Assembly (NCBI RefSeq): GCF_027943255.1
Contig: NC_072895.1
Coordinates: 32,214,001 to 32,278,000, forward strand
Length of the DNA: 64,000 nt
Reading direction: 5' to 3'
Origin: Anastrepha obliqua
Taxonomy: Eukaryota > Arthropoda > Insecta > Diptera > Tephritidae
The first letter of the stretch is position 1; every line of letters starts with the position of its first letter. Below, in pieces: positions 12,000-21,989 of this stretch. The position numbers and the translations under genes were made by a program. The notes under the pieces are model-generated. The model did no database searches, was not told the origin of the DNA, and was given only the letters and a program-made list of their open reading frames with translations.

Positions 12000-12295
12000 T
12001 GCACACTCAGCTTTCCAATTAGCAGCAGGTGTTACTCCCCCTCTTTTGGGGAATATTAAAATATTCCGCTCCGGCTATGAAGGTATTCGATGCGGTACCA
12101 GCTGGTGGTAGTAGAGGAAGAGGAAGGCCTCCTCTGCGTTGGAAAGATCAGGTGGAGAAGGACTTGGCTTCTCTTGGTGTGTCCAATTGGCGCCGGTTAG
12201 CACGAGAAAGAAAGGGCTGGCGCGCTTTGTTAAACTCGGCCAAAATCGCATAAGCGGTTATCGCGCCAATTAAGAAGAAGAAGAATAAAGAAGAA
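12000..12295 (+). mobile_element. LINE 3' end (RTE-like C terminus) with GAA-rich tail
   Basis: A frame closing at 12253 carries a pattern I associate with the extreme C terminus of insect non-LTR reverse transcriptases: K-V-F-D-A-V, a glycine/arginine-rich R-G-R-G-R-P-P-L-R-W-K-D-Q-V block, then D-L-A-S-L-G-V-S-N-W-R-R-L-A-R. The stop is followed by a short 3' UTR and a (AAG)n-like tail at about 12275-12295, as expected where LINE insertions end. The catalytic part is absent. The clade assignment (RTE-like) is tentative. Confidence 0.75.
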
Positions 12296-12365
12296 CACTC
12301 TAAGGAGCCATTAACAACATTAAACATAAAGGGCAGTGAGAGCGTAATTCTCCTATCTTTTAAGG

Positions 12366-12904
12366 CCTTAAGGCCCTCGCCTCATTTGAAATGGTGTTTT
12401 TTGGGTGTTTCTGTAAAAGCGTGTAAAGCGGAAACGAAAAAAAGTTTTTTATTTTTTCTTCAGAATTTTATTTTTTGATCCATTGTTGAAAAATATAAAT
12501 TTTTTTTGGCCATAGGAGGTTCGTTCAATAAGTTGTCAGCCTTCAAAAAATGGTATTCCAAACATCTGAATCTGTGTGAAATCAAAAAGAAAAAACGGTC
12601 TTTTCCAGTATGAATTTTGTTATCGAACTTGAAAAAATAAAATAAAATTGATAGAATGGCAGACGTTCCAAGCTGATGAACAGTTTTTTGACACTTCATT
12701 TTGACTTTAAAGGTCTGAAAAAATAATAAATTTTTTTTTTCGAATCATCGTAGTTCACGCGATAACGACATCAATTCTACGCCATTTAAATTTTATTTCA
12801 TCAAAATGGGTTCAGTAGAGCCGGCTACATCTGTGTCCATTGCCTATGTGAAGTCCATTATTTGAAGGCTGAGCTTTTTTTGAACGCACCTTGTATGGCC
12901 AAAA
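12366..12904. repeat. Foldback-like element copy 1: left arm and centre
   Basis: The outer end is CCTTAAGGCCCTCGCC at 12366, followed by CATTTGAAATGGTGTTTTTT. The same end in complement closes at 15613. Within this part, TTTTGGCCATAGGAGGTTCG (about 12507) recurs in complement as the ACCTTGTATGGCCAAAATTT block at about 12886, so inner sequences are also inverted. The element therefore has long inverted arms around a short centre. A second copy lies at 52536-53172 with the same ends and arm words. The frame at 12460-12699 is only an open stretch through the arm. No transposase is present. Confidence 0.8.
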
Positions 12905-12906
12905 TT

Positions 12907-14016
12907 TTAATAATAAAAAGCAGTATTAGGTACAGGGTTATGGACAGTGTTGACAGCAACGCTATACAAGCCGCTTGCATCCAGGTAAAGTGTTTGCACT
13001 TTGATTTAAGTTTATCAGCCGTGTATTTTCCACCAAGATTTTCTATAAATCCCAGGAAATACTGGGACTTTTTCCAGAAACTTGGGACAAGATTTATTGC
13101 TGGTGGTGATTACAATGCCAAACATCCCTGGTGGGGGTCAAGACTAATTAACCCAAAAGGCAGGCAACTTTATAAGTGCAAAACTGATAATAATCTCTCC
13201 ACGCTGTCTACAGGTAAACCAACTTACTGGCCTTCCGATCCTAGGAAGATTCCTGACCTACTAGACTTCATTGTATACTTAGGTATACCCCAACAGCAAA
13301 TAAGTATAGCTGAAAGCTTTGACCAGAGTTCGGATCACTCGCCACTCATTGTAACATACAGCTCCGTGTCAGTAAAATGGAATTTTCCTTACAAGGTTAT
13401 TACGTCGAAGACCGATATTACTGCGTTCAAAAACTGGCTTGAAAATAAAATTGATATAAATATGCCCCTAAAAACTGGCACAGAGATAGGCTTAGCTGTC
13501 GAAAAGTTGACCTACAACATACACGAAGCTGGATTTTTGTTTGCGCCACCTCCAAAAGAAAGGGCAAGAAGTAGCGAATTTATATCTTTAGAAATCAGAC
13601 GACTAATCAAACATAAGCGAGCTCTGAGGAAAAAATGGCAAACAAGCCAAAATCCTTTGGACAAAACAATGTTCAATAAGGCAAGAAACGATCTTAAGAA
13701 ACGAATGGCTGAATTAAGAAATGAATCAACAGCTGATTTTCTAAAAAATCTTGATCCCTTTACAAATGATTATGAATACACCCTATGGAGAGCTACGCGA
13801 TATCTAAAGCGTCCTACTAGAAGAAATGTCGCTATTAAAGACAGCAATGGAGTTTGGTGCAGGTCAAATGAAGAAAAAGTGGAGGCATTTGCGCAACACC
13901 TTTCTACAGTGTTCCAACCTAATCCCGATGGTGATGGAATACAAGACGAAGAAATTTTTAATTTCTTAGATGTGCCATGCCAAATGAGTTTTCCAATAAG
14001 TAGAGATAGGGATTAA
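12907..14016 (+). pseudogene. LINE endonuclease domain and linker (apurinic endonuclease-like)
   Basis: The frame contains the C-terminal half of an APE-type LINE endonuclease: S-A-V-Y-F-P-P-R, then G-G-D-Y-N-A-K-H-P-W-W-G-S-R (the catalytic G-D-x-N core), P-D-L-L-D-F, and S-D-H-S-P-L with the catalytic histidine, all by about 13345. The rest, to 14016, is the basic linker that precedes reverse transcriptase. The first half of the endonuclease, including the early catalytic asparagine and glutamate, is absent. The ATG at 12862 lies in foldback-like sequence and is not a LINE start. A frameshift near 14000 separates this frame from the reverse transcriptase. Confidence 0.88.
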
Positions 14017-14017
14017 A

Positions 14018-15306
14018 AACATCAATAACAAAAAATCACCAGGATATGACAAAATAGATGGAAAAACTTTAAAAAATCTGCCCCAGATGTGTCTTCAGCT
14101 ATTAACGAATATATACAACGCTATGCTGAGACTTGACCATTACCCAACGCAGTGGAAATGTGCGGAAGTTATCATGATAAATAAGCCCAATAAACCTGAA
14201 AACATTATGTCTTCATACAGACCGATAAGTTTGCCGGTAACATTCTCTAAAGTATTTGAAAGAGTACTTCTAAGAAGAATGCTGCCAGTACTGGGCAAGC
14301 ATAATATAATACCGGAACACCAGTTTGGGTTTAGAAGAGGTCATGGAACAGTAGAGCAATGCCACCGAGTCATCAATCATATTACAGAGGCACTGGAAAG
14401 TAAAAAATATTGCACAACAGTTTTTCTTGACATACAACAGGCATTTGATCGAGTTTGGCACCCGGGAATTTTATATAAAATTAAGAAAATACATACTTTC
14501 CGCTCCATACTACTTATTTATTACTGAAATCATATTTAACTAACCGAAAGTATTATGTTGTAAATCAAGCCGTAACATCTAATATATACTCCATAAATGC
14601 TGGTGTGCCGCAAGGCAGTGTGCTAGGTCCGGTTCTGTATACAATATTCACTGCCGATTTGCAAGTGTTGCTGATGATACAGCTATAATTGCAACATCTC
14701 TGACCCCAGAAGGAGCGTCGCTGAATGTACAGAAAGAGCTTTATGAAGTAGAGAAATGGATGCACAAATGGAGGATTAGAGTCAACCCCCAAAAATCTAC
14801 ACAGGCAACTTTCACTCTTACAAAAGGAGACTGTCCTCCTGTTAATCTTTGTGGTACTCAAATACTACAAAATACGACTGTGAAGTATCTTGGTGTACAT
14901 CTTGACAGAAGGTTGACCTGGAGATCACATATAAACTCTAAAGTGAAGCAACTTAACCAAAAAACAAAAAAGATGTATTGGCTTTTTAGTAAAAAATCGC
15001 AGCTAAGCCTGGAAAATAAAGTAAGAATAAACAATCTTAAAACCGATTTGGACTTACGCTTTACAACTCTGGGAAACAGCAAGTCACTCCAATGTGGAAA
15101 TAGTCCAACGTTACCAGTCAAAAACTCTAAGACTAATAACAGGTGCTCCTTGGTTTGTGAAAAATGAGGAGATACATAAAGACCTCAATATTCCTTATGT
15201 TAAAGAAGAGATAAAAAAATATAGCAAAAAGTATATTAATCGACTCGACAATCATTGTAATACCCTAGCTATAAATCTGTTAGATAATAGTCAAAGTATA
15301 CGATGA
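14018..15306 (+). pseudogene. LINE reverse transcriptase, frameshifted, catalytic region partly deleted
   Basis: The fingers and palm are clear at about 14036-14527: K-S-P-G-Y-D-K-I-D-G, the S-Y-R-P-I-S-L-P block, H-Q-F-G-F-R-R-G-H-G-T, and V-F-L-D-I-Q-Q-A-F-D-R-V-W with the first catalytic aspartate. After a frameshift come G-V-P-Q-G-S-V-L-G-P (about 14604) and A-D-D-T-A (about 14672). The stretch between F-T-A-D-L and the ADD core is shortened by a deletion. Thumb sequence with K-Y-L-G-V-H-L-D-R-R-L-T-W follows at 14760-15167, frameshifted again into 15094-15306. At least three frame breaks make it inactive. Confidence 0.87.
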
Positions 15307-15505
15307 CTAAAACGATTCCATATACTAGATTTATCAAATAAATAATATAAAATATCCCAACATAAAATGGCATATAATGGTTAGTCTCAGTGGAGACTAA
15401 ACCATTTCTGTTAAGTACCTAGGTTAAGATTACAAAAATTATAACATTTGCTTATTGTCGTCAAGATAGATTGCAAATAAAAGTATACATACAAAAAAAA
15501 AAAAA

Positions 15506-15613
15506 TGTTTTAACAATGGAAAAAAAAAAAAAAATCTTTTCTCGTTTCCATTTTACACGTTTTTAAAGAAACACCCAAAAAACACCATTTCAAATAAGGC
15601 GAGGGCCTTAAGG
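15506..15613. repeat. Foldback-like element copy 1: outer right arm
   Basis: In complement this reads CCTTAAGGCCCTCGCC, then TATTTGAAATGGTGTTTTTT, GGGTGTTTCTTTAAAA, GGAAACGAGAAAAG and CCATTGTT, parallel to the left arm at 12366-12500 with scattered substitutions. It is the distal part of the arm broken by the LINE at 12905-15505. Confidence 0.8.
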
Positions 15614-15619
15614 CTCTTT

Positions 15620-15890
15620 AAAAGCAAACGAGAATTATGAGAAGGCGTAGTTTAAGAAAAATACAAAAATTGCTAAGTAAATTTAAGAAAGGCCTTCTGA
15701 ATGCGCTCGATATGATTAATAGAACTACTGTGATATGGTTCAAACGAACGCAGCTCAAATTCGAACGTACGAAAGACGCGTAAAGCATTTTAAGTGCATA
15801 TGGGTTAGAGAACTGCACACAGTTCCGCCTAACAAAGCCCAGTGTTGAATAAGATTTCCTTACAATGTGAGCAAGGTGACTATTAAATGT
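15620..15890 (-). mobile_element. LINE reverse transcriptase thumb fragment
   Basis: The minus-strand frame closing at 15618 contains F-N-S-H-L-A-H-I-V, S-Y-S-T-L-G-F-V-R-R-N and L-Y-A-S-F-V-R-S-N-L-S, a pattern seen in the thumb of several LINE reverse transcriptases. It shares words with the fragment at 666-1120 (I-x-R-N-T-S-E-F-S near its end), so both probably belong to one family. No catalytic motif is included, and it directly abuts the foldback-like right end. Confidence 0.68.
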
Positions 15891-16183
15891 GAACGAGGAG
15901 AAAATCTGCGCCAGAACTGTTACCTCTGTCTTCAATGACGGCTCCTATAAGGAGTCGAGAGTCGGAGTAGGGGTTTTCTCTAAGTCAGCCAATTTCACTA
16001 TTTCCTTAAAACTGCCGAATATTGCTAGGATTTTTCAGGCAGAATTCTTTGCGATCCTGCAGGCATGCAAAAAGCTTAGGGAACGTTGGAGTGAGGGAGA
16101 TGTTAACATGTCCTCCGATAGTGAAATCTCGATCGAGGCTCTGACGACGCTATGATGCATTCCGAAGTAGTCAGCTCTTGTAG
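15891..16183 (+). mobile_element. Family B LINE, RNase H first half (split copy 1)
   Basis: The frame to 16155 carries V-F-N-D-G-S-Y (TDGS-type first catalytic block, D retained), G-V-G-V-F-S-K-S-A-N-F, then F-Q-A-E-F-F-A-I-L-Q-A-C-K-K-L (the catalytic glutamate block) and S-S-D-S-E, the second aspartate block. The domain breaks off near 16183 at CTCTTGTAG. It resumes at about 16950 on the far side of an oppositely oriented LINE. A second family B copy at 26041-26439 covers the same stretch without that interruption, which shows what the uninterrupted sequence looked like. Confidence 0.82.
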
Positions 16184-16949
16184 GTTAGGTTGGAATGGTT
16201 ACCCAAGATGAAGGAAAAACCCGATGGGATGAAAGGAGAGGACGGGGAGAGGTGATGCTGGGATGGTTAGGAGGATGGATGTAGAGTGTGTGGATTATGA
16301 ACGATGACAGAGCTACGTTTGCGTCAACCGCTTTATGCTGCTGATGAAGTTCATCAGATTTTTAATGTCAACGCCAGCTATATTGGCAGGCGTAGCAAAG
16401 AAGTAAGAGCCACTATGCCTAGATCTTAATCTCGCCAGAGCAGGAGAGCTAAGGAGAAGGTGCTGAGATGATTTCACTTCATCCTCCATACATCCGGCGC
16501 GAAAAGGACTCGAGGTAGTTCCAAGTCCCACAGCATACACTCCTCGCGCATAGTGTCCTGTGAGAAAACTCACGAAATTCCAGAGCTAAGATTTTCTGAA
16601 CCTCAGCAGCTCACCCGAGCGTCCCCGATTCACACGTGGCTAGAAGGATTTCGCGACCTTACAAGTTTGTTTACTTGCCCAACGTTCGCTGGGTTGGCGC
16701 GAAGCTCATCTTTCCAGGAGCAGGTCGCAGGTAGGCAGGGAGATCCCAGTATTCTCCCTGCGCGGGGAAACCACCTCACATGTCCCTTGTCTGGCCTGCT
16801 CATCCGTCTCACAGTTTCCCGCAATGTTGCTGTGACCAGGAACCCAGATGAGGTTGACATAAGCCTCGAAGAAGAACTCGGACGCAGTCGAAAGTGATGC
16901 CAGGTATTCCCTGACCAGTTTCGAGTGCACCGTCATTGACACGAGGAAC
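16184..16949 (-). mobile_element. Family A LINE, 5' truncated, inserted in family B
   Basis: On the minus strand, RNase H sequence with V-N-L-I-W-V-P-G-H-S-N-I-A-G-N-C-E-T-D-E is followed after frame changes by the C-terminal block (16573-16313) with T-G-H-Y-A-R-G-V-Y, C-M-E-D-E and S-Q-H-L-L-L-S-S-P-A-L-A-R-L, ending I-S-S-I-K-R-L-T-Q-T and a stop. The 3' tail reads AACCTAACCTA at the left boundary (about 16186-16196 on the plus strand). Matching family A tails lie at 20040-20545 (+) and 54319-55300 (-). The insertion separates two parts of one family B RNase H domain, so it is the younger of the two. Confidence 0.82.
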
Positions 16950-17650
16950 ATTACTCCCGTAAGAAGGAGACCAAATCTCTTGGGTGTGCAAGTAAAATTT
17001 CTCTGAACTGGATTCCAGAACATAGTGGCATAGAGGGAAATGTAATTGCTCATGAGCTTGCGAGGAAGAGGACTGAATCGGTCTCAAAGACTTCCTACCT
17101 GGTCATCGGCATCCCCCTGACTGTTCTCCAAGGCGAGTTGCACAACTTATTTCTGAGGAAAGCGCAAAAGCGATGGAGTTACATGTCTTTGTGTGCTGTT
17201 TCGAAAGCCCCTCTGCCCTAATGTAATAAATGGTGGACGTAGAAAGTTCTCGGGACTGCTCGCCATTCAATTTCTAAACGCGTGGCTGTGTTTACCGGTC
17301 ATTGGACGGTCGGCATGCACGGGGAAAAGCTTGGTTTACCATTCAGCCCTGTTTTCGGAAGCTGTAAGACCTTTCAGAAAAGGAGATTGTTGAGCACTTT
17401 TTCTGTAAATGTTCGGGATTGGCAGCTAGACGATTGAGGTCACTGGGTCTTCTTTCTGCGAAAGTCTGGGACAGTGCGCCAATCTAAATTCCATCCATCT
17501 TCTTCATTAAGTGCTCTGGTCGGTTGTAGACAGATGCCAATTGGAGGTCTCATATTAGTATCAAAACGGCGCTTTAGTGCTACTTGGGGAATGCCAGAGT
17601 GGTGATTCAACCATTTCACCCACCTACCTCCTCTTTTGCGGAACGGAAGT
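16950..17650 (+). mobile_element. Family B LINE, RNase H second half and C terminus (split copy 1)
   Basis: Sequence resumes with I-S-L-N-W-I-P-E-H-S-G-I-E-G-N-V-I and H-E-L-A-R-K-R-T, the last catalytic block of RNase H. The C-terminal segment follows, with V-F-T-G-H-W-T-V-G-M-H and a decayed Cys/His region at about 17270-17430. The end is a 3' UTR shared with 27960-28130 (ATCAAAACGGC-GCTTTAGTGC block) and a CACCTACCTACC-like tail near 17617-17633. Frames shift several times. The same C-terminal piece recurs at 21858-21985. Confidence 0.8.
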
Positions 17651-18158
17651 GCGGGCATTTGAAGAATAAGTGGGGACATCTTCTGTAATATTTTCGTCGC
17701 CCGTCGCAGTATTTGGGTAGAATTTAGTACATAAGATAAAAGTATACTCACACATACATATATTTGAAATATGCACGAATATATTAAAAATTCTCCCAAA
17801 TAAACATTTAATTGGGTATCCATAGTGTACAATTTTTCACCCATTCAGGCTGTGAGGCACCAGGGTTGGGCATTTTGCACTGCCTCTAAATTGCACTATC
17901 AGTAATTTTTTAGTGATAGTTGAAATAAGGGTTCCACTATCACTATTTTTCAGTGTTTTCCCCATCCGCTTGTTGCATTAATTATTTAGTGTGCTATGCC
18001 TAACCCCGTGAGGCACAAAGTTAGCAGCGTGAAGGACCGCACAGACGTCTAAGAAATACACGCATGCAGCCAGTCTCAAAATACAATTCATTAAGAAACG
18101 CCAAGTAGTTAGTATTCCAATTTGTTCCCTTACTACATACATACAGTCTGACCTTCTG

Positions 18159-18401
18159 GTGTTGCCGTGTGAAATCTGTGAAATTGAAATGTTCACCCAG
18201 CAGCTAAACTCAAAGCAACAGCTGATAATTTCAAGCCAAAGCCAACATCATCATTACAGCAACGTTAACATTACACAAATTGGCATTGCCGTTCACCACC
18301 TCCATCAAGCCACCACATTGCCGCTAAGCCCAATTGTTGCACGCTACCATCAACAGCCACATCCCCATCATAATCATCACAATCATCAACGTAATCATTA
18401 A
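18159..18401 (+). other. Gln/His-rich open frame, possible but unproven host exon
   Basis: The frame encodes 80 residues rich in Gln, His and Asn (S-K-Q-Q-L-I-I-S-S-Q-S-Q-H-H-H, then H-P-H-H-N-H-H-N-H-Q). Such runs are common in dipteran transcription-factor exons but also arise freely in CAN-rich non-coding DNA. A pyrimidine-containing TTCACCCAG precedes part of it near 18200, and CAAGGTAATG near 18415 resembles a splice donor, but the frame stops before it. I do not claim a gene. Confidence 0.15.
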
Positions 18402-19337
18402 GATAGCCAATACAAGGTAATGGTTGTGGTCTCTACCCTTGGCTGCTGACGAAGGCTGGGAACTAAAATTCTTCTTCGCATTCACTTGCGACCATAAAAT
18501 TTAGCTATCTGCCGTTATTATATGTATGCAACATACAAGTATCTGCAATCTGCTTTGTTGTACCAGCTGGTGTTGCTTCCGCCTTCGCTTTGGCTTGGCG
18601 TTTAGGTTTTTCTTGATGTTTCACTTCACATTGCGCATTTTGCTGGTTGCTGTTGATTTTCGCTTCCAAATGCAATTTTCAATTAGTCTGCTGTGCAACA
18701 GTGCAGTTGGCGCTGGTCGGCGTTGACGCCATTTTACCCAAGTTCATAACAGTTTAAGAATACCGTTAGCAGCGCACTGTGCAAATTTCATGCGAAGAAT
18801 CCGCTTGCCGAGCCGCCTTTGGTAAATTGGCTTCTAATAGGCGCTTTGCCGAGGCTTCACTGCCGCACTGCCGAAGAACGATGGAGCAGGAAAGTGGGCG
18901 CCCAGTGAACCGTTTGAGGCATGTGTGCAACATGCGGCATTGTTTCCCTGTTGCAATTACATATTCCCCGTTTCCACTTTGTATATTCAAATTTAAAACG
19001 CTTGCTCTTTGCATATACTTATTTGTTGTTGTTGCTGTTGTAATGTTCTTTAGTGCTTGATGCTTGAAATTTGCGACAATTTGCTGTATTAGTCACTTTG
19101 CATGCAATTACGGTCATTAAATTGGCCTGCTCCATTGCCCTAACCGCATAGCAGGCAGCAGCGACAGGCAGAGCACCAAGCAGCAAAAACACGAAAAAAC
19201 GAACTAACATAAAATAATCGCTCCGAAGAAGAACGCAATTTAAAATGTGGAACTCACTCTGCAGAGTGGCCAAAAATGTTCTTCCCCGTACGGGTAACAT
19301 GCAAATATCGAGCACTGGTTGACTTTTCACCACCACC

Positions 19338-19420
19338 ATGACAATGGAAATGGAAATTGTAATGATAATTGTAATAGTAATTGTAATGGTAATTGTAGTG
19401 GTAATAGTGATGGTAATTTT
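19338..19420 (+). repeat. Hexamer-like microsatellite, GTAATN
   Basis: About a dozen imperfect repeats of GTAAT plus one base (GTAATG, GTAATT, GTAATA) in head-to-tail order. The open frames across it on both strands are produced by the repeat. Confidence 0.85.
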
Positions 19421-20039
19421 TTTATCAACCGAGGTTGCGTTCGCCAAAAATGGAAGTAGCCAATTTTTGCATGAATTCTTGCGGAAAATTACACAACAAT
19501 CGCCGAGGCTGGTTAGAGGTTGCAGCGTTCTGAGGGAGGATAAAAACAGTTGCAGTTGGGATAAATGTGCTTGAAATTAGCATTTTACGCATACGACATA
19601 CCCCTAAAGACACATGTAAGCACTCGCTAGCGTTTGTTTATGGCGAAGGAAAGAAAGAAAGAAAGAAATTGGCCGGCAATTCGAGACACTCCATTTATGT
19701 TGACACTTGCACACAGACACACTTACGTACTATTATGAACAAAAACTCTTAGCCATGGAGAAGATAATAATATAATATATGAGAACATTCAACATGCAAA
19801 TCAGGTAATAAATCAGTTTGTATTTGTATGCTTTTTTCACATGTGCAGTGGCAGTTAAACTCCTTCAATCCAAACTGCGTTAAATAACTAGAGCACTGCG
19901 ACTTATTGACAAGTTTTGACAATTTATTTATTTCTTATTTAATTTTAATATTTTTATATGAAACTATAATGCATTCTTCTATAAAATTCATATAAATTTT
20001 AGTTTCAGGCAACCAACTCAGCAAGTGCTGGGCAAGTAC

Positions 20040-20545
20040 ACGATCGTGTAAGGTCGCGAAGTCCTTCTGGCCACGTTTGGATAGGAGGTGTTCGAGGGAT
20101 ATTCTAAGGATGACAAAATCTCATCTCTCAAATTTCGTGGGCACTATCCGCGGGGTATATAGTACATGCCGTGAGACTCGGAATTATTCGATTCCTTTTT
20201 GCGTCAGCTGTATGGAGGATGAGATGGAATCATCTCAGCACCTGCCCCTTAGCTGCCCAGCTCTCGCGGGGCTAAGATTCAAGCATATTGGCTCTCACTT
20301 CACACACTTCTCAAAAATCTGATGAACTTCATCAGCAGCATAAAGAGGTTAATACAACCGCAAATTTGTCACCGTTCATAGTCCACATATACTCAACCCT
20401 TCCCACCCGTCTCCTTTTCGACATATCGTTTTTTCCTTCACCTCTTTTTCCCCTCTTGCAATGGTATCACAAAGGATGAACCAAACTGCTTTCGTCCAAA
20501 TGGGTCGACTCTCTGGGTAACCATTACTACCTAACCTAACCATAA
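20040..20545 (+). mobile_element. Family A LINE 3' end
   Basis: The frame closing at 20322 contains F-C-V-S-C-M-E-D-E-M-E-S-S-Q-H-L-P-L-S-C-P-A-L-A-G-L, the Cys/His C-terminal block with all its cysteines and histidine. A 3' UTR follows, containing CTGGGTAACCATTAC as in the copy at 16184-16949. The tail CCTAACCTAACC lies at 20530-20541. Only the last few hundred bases of the element are present. Confidence 0.82.
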
Positions 20546-20699
20546 ATTGAAACAAAAAGAAAACAAATTCAACAAATATTAATCAAAATGCCACACTTTT
20601 TAATTGGAAGTTTTAGGAAAATTTCGAGTACGCAGATTTTAGCTCATACGAAGCTCACTCGAAGTGTAACCAATTAAAAAGGCCATTTAGTTTGGAAAA

Positions 20700-20920
20700 T
20701 TACTTTTATTCAATTCAAAGTATTATAAAAAATATATGAAAATAATACAGAATTAAGAATCAATTTACTTTTGCCTTGACTATGGCCTTGAGATGGTCCG
20801 AAAAAGTATCGTAAGCTGCTCGAATTTGACCTGCAGGTATTTTGGCCCACCTGCGGACAATGGCTTTGTTCAGCGCCTCGAGGCTGGTGAATCTTCGCGT
20901 AGCTAGAAACATTGATTTAT
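20700..20920 (-). mobile_element. Tc1-like transposase C-terminal remnant
   Basis: The minus strand reads F-T-S-L-E-A-L-N-K-A-I-V-R-R-W-A-K-I-P, then I-R-A-A-Y and L-K-A-I-V-K-A-K, ending in a stop near 20770. This is the pattern of the last 45 residues of Tc1-like transposases (compare 63070-63190). The rest of the transposase is missing. An AATTAAAAAGG / CCTTTTTAATT-type inverted pair near 20596 and 20675 may be what is left of a terminal repeat. Confidence 0.7.
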
Positions 20921-21027
20921 ATGATTTTTGTGGTAGAATAAATAATATTTTTATGAAAAATTATTATAGCAATATAAGAAAGAATGTGCTTTAGATTTCT
21001 AACTCAAAATAAAAAAAAATATGAGTA

Positions 21028-21845
21028 CGAGGTGCGTTCAAAAAGTATCGCGAATTTTGAATTTACGCAGTTTACGTATATTCGAATTTCGATTTTTTTA
21101 TGGTGATATCTTGGTACTCATATCTCTCACTCATGCCGACGTGTTCGGTCATTTTGAATGTTCAGTTAATTGTTGACAGCTGTTTTGCTTGCACGTGTTT
21201 CGGCTCGTCTTCGATTTTTACCTATTCAAAAAGATAGATCAAAGAACCTAAATCAAATTTTATGTGAAAAAGGAAATGAAGTGCGCGGATGCATTCCGAA
21301 TGTTGACTGTGGCATACGGAGAAGCTACTTTGGACCAAAGCAACGTTTATTGGTGGTACAAAATGTTCTCAGAAGGCCGAGAAGATGTGAACGACGAAAA
21401 GCGTGCCGGACGCCCGAGCACTTCAACAACAGACGAAAAAATTTATGAAGTGAAGAAAATGGTATTGGCCAATCGTCGAATCAACGTTAAAGAAATTGCT
21501 GAGGACTTACACATTTCGATTGGCTGACGCTCGAACCAAGAACGAAAAAAGCGAATGTAAAAGTTTTGCTTACCATTTTCTTCGTTTGCAGGGTCATTGT
21601 GCATCAAGAGTTCCTGCCACAGGGTAAAACGGTCTATAAGGGATATTACCTGCAATTTGCGCGTAGCAATCCACCAAAAACACCCGGATTTGTGGAAGAA
21701 CAAAAATTCGCTCTTGCATTACGATAACGCCCCTGCCACACATCGTTGTTTGTGCGCGACTTCTTGGCCAAAAACAGAACACTAATGATGCCACAGCCAC
21801 CGTATTCCCCATATATGGCCTCTTGTGCCGTTTTCTTGTTCCTTG
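21028..21845 (+). mobile_element. Mariner remnant with 5' end, internally deleted
   Basis: The left end CGAGGTGCGTTCAAAAAGTA starts at 21028 after a TA. The transposase N terminus is readable at 21264-21527: C-A-D-A-F-R-M-L, W-W-Y-K-M-F-S-E-G-R-E-D-V, and R-I-N-V-K-E-I-A-E-D-L-H-I-S-I-G. After a large deletion the catalytic half resumes near 21595 with F-L-P-Q-G-K-T-V, L-L-H-Y-D-N-A-P-A-T-H (second aspartate kept) and P-P-Y-S-P-Y-M-A-S-C, where the third aspartate is replaced. The 3' terminal repeat is missing; sequence changes to a LINE piece at about 21858. Confidence 0.85.
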
Positions 21846-21857
21846 TTCTTGTTTATT

Positions 21858-21985
21858 TGTCATTGGACAATCGGTACGTGCGCAGAAAAGCTAGGTTTAC
21901 CATTTTATCCTCATTGCTTCTTTCTTTGACAGCCTGCGTCAGTGCTTCAACCTAAATGCCATCAATCTTCTCCAATACATCAACA
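21858..21985 (+). mobile_element. Family B LINE tail fragment
   Basis: TCATTGGACAATCGGTACGT and the following GAAAAGCTAGGTTTACCATT match the family B C-terminal region at 17290 and 27772. A shortened match to the CAACCTAAATGCCATCAATC stretch (compare 27958) follows. The Cys/His coding part between them is deleted. It lies between a mariner end and an RTE-like LINE. Confidence 0.75.
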
Positions 21986-21989
21986 GCCG

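Larger units (their letters stand above)
12905..15505 (+). mobile_element. Jockey-like LINE, 5' truncated, poly(A)-ended, inserted in the foldback-like element
   Basis: Reading starts inside the endonuclease domain and runs through reverse transcriptase to a 3' UTR and poly(A) (15493-15505). ORF1 and the endonuclease start are missing, the usual outcome of incomplete target-primed reverse transcription. The upstream boundary sits where the foldback-like arm word GTATGGCCAAAATTTT breaks off (12890-12906); the arm resumes after the poly(A) as ATGTTTTAACAATGG. That places the insertion within the right arm. A target duplication cannot be separated from the A-rich junction. Confidence 0.85.
17651..20039. 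other. No gene recognised; microsatellite and one low-complexity candidate exon
   Basis: Mostly ordinary non-coding DNA. A short hairpin-forming stretch (ACTATCAGTAATTTTTTAGTGATAGT with a TTTT loop) lies near 17897-17922. A (GTAATN)n-like hexamer repeat lies at 19338-19420. Small frames on both strands show no domain. Confidence 0.55.

Noticed and set aside
16553..16897. Plus-strand frame of 114 codons
   Set aside because: It is a reverse-strand shadow of the family A LINE coding region.
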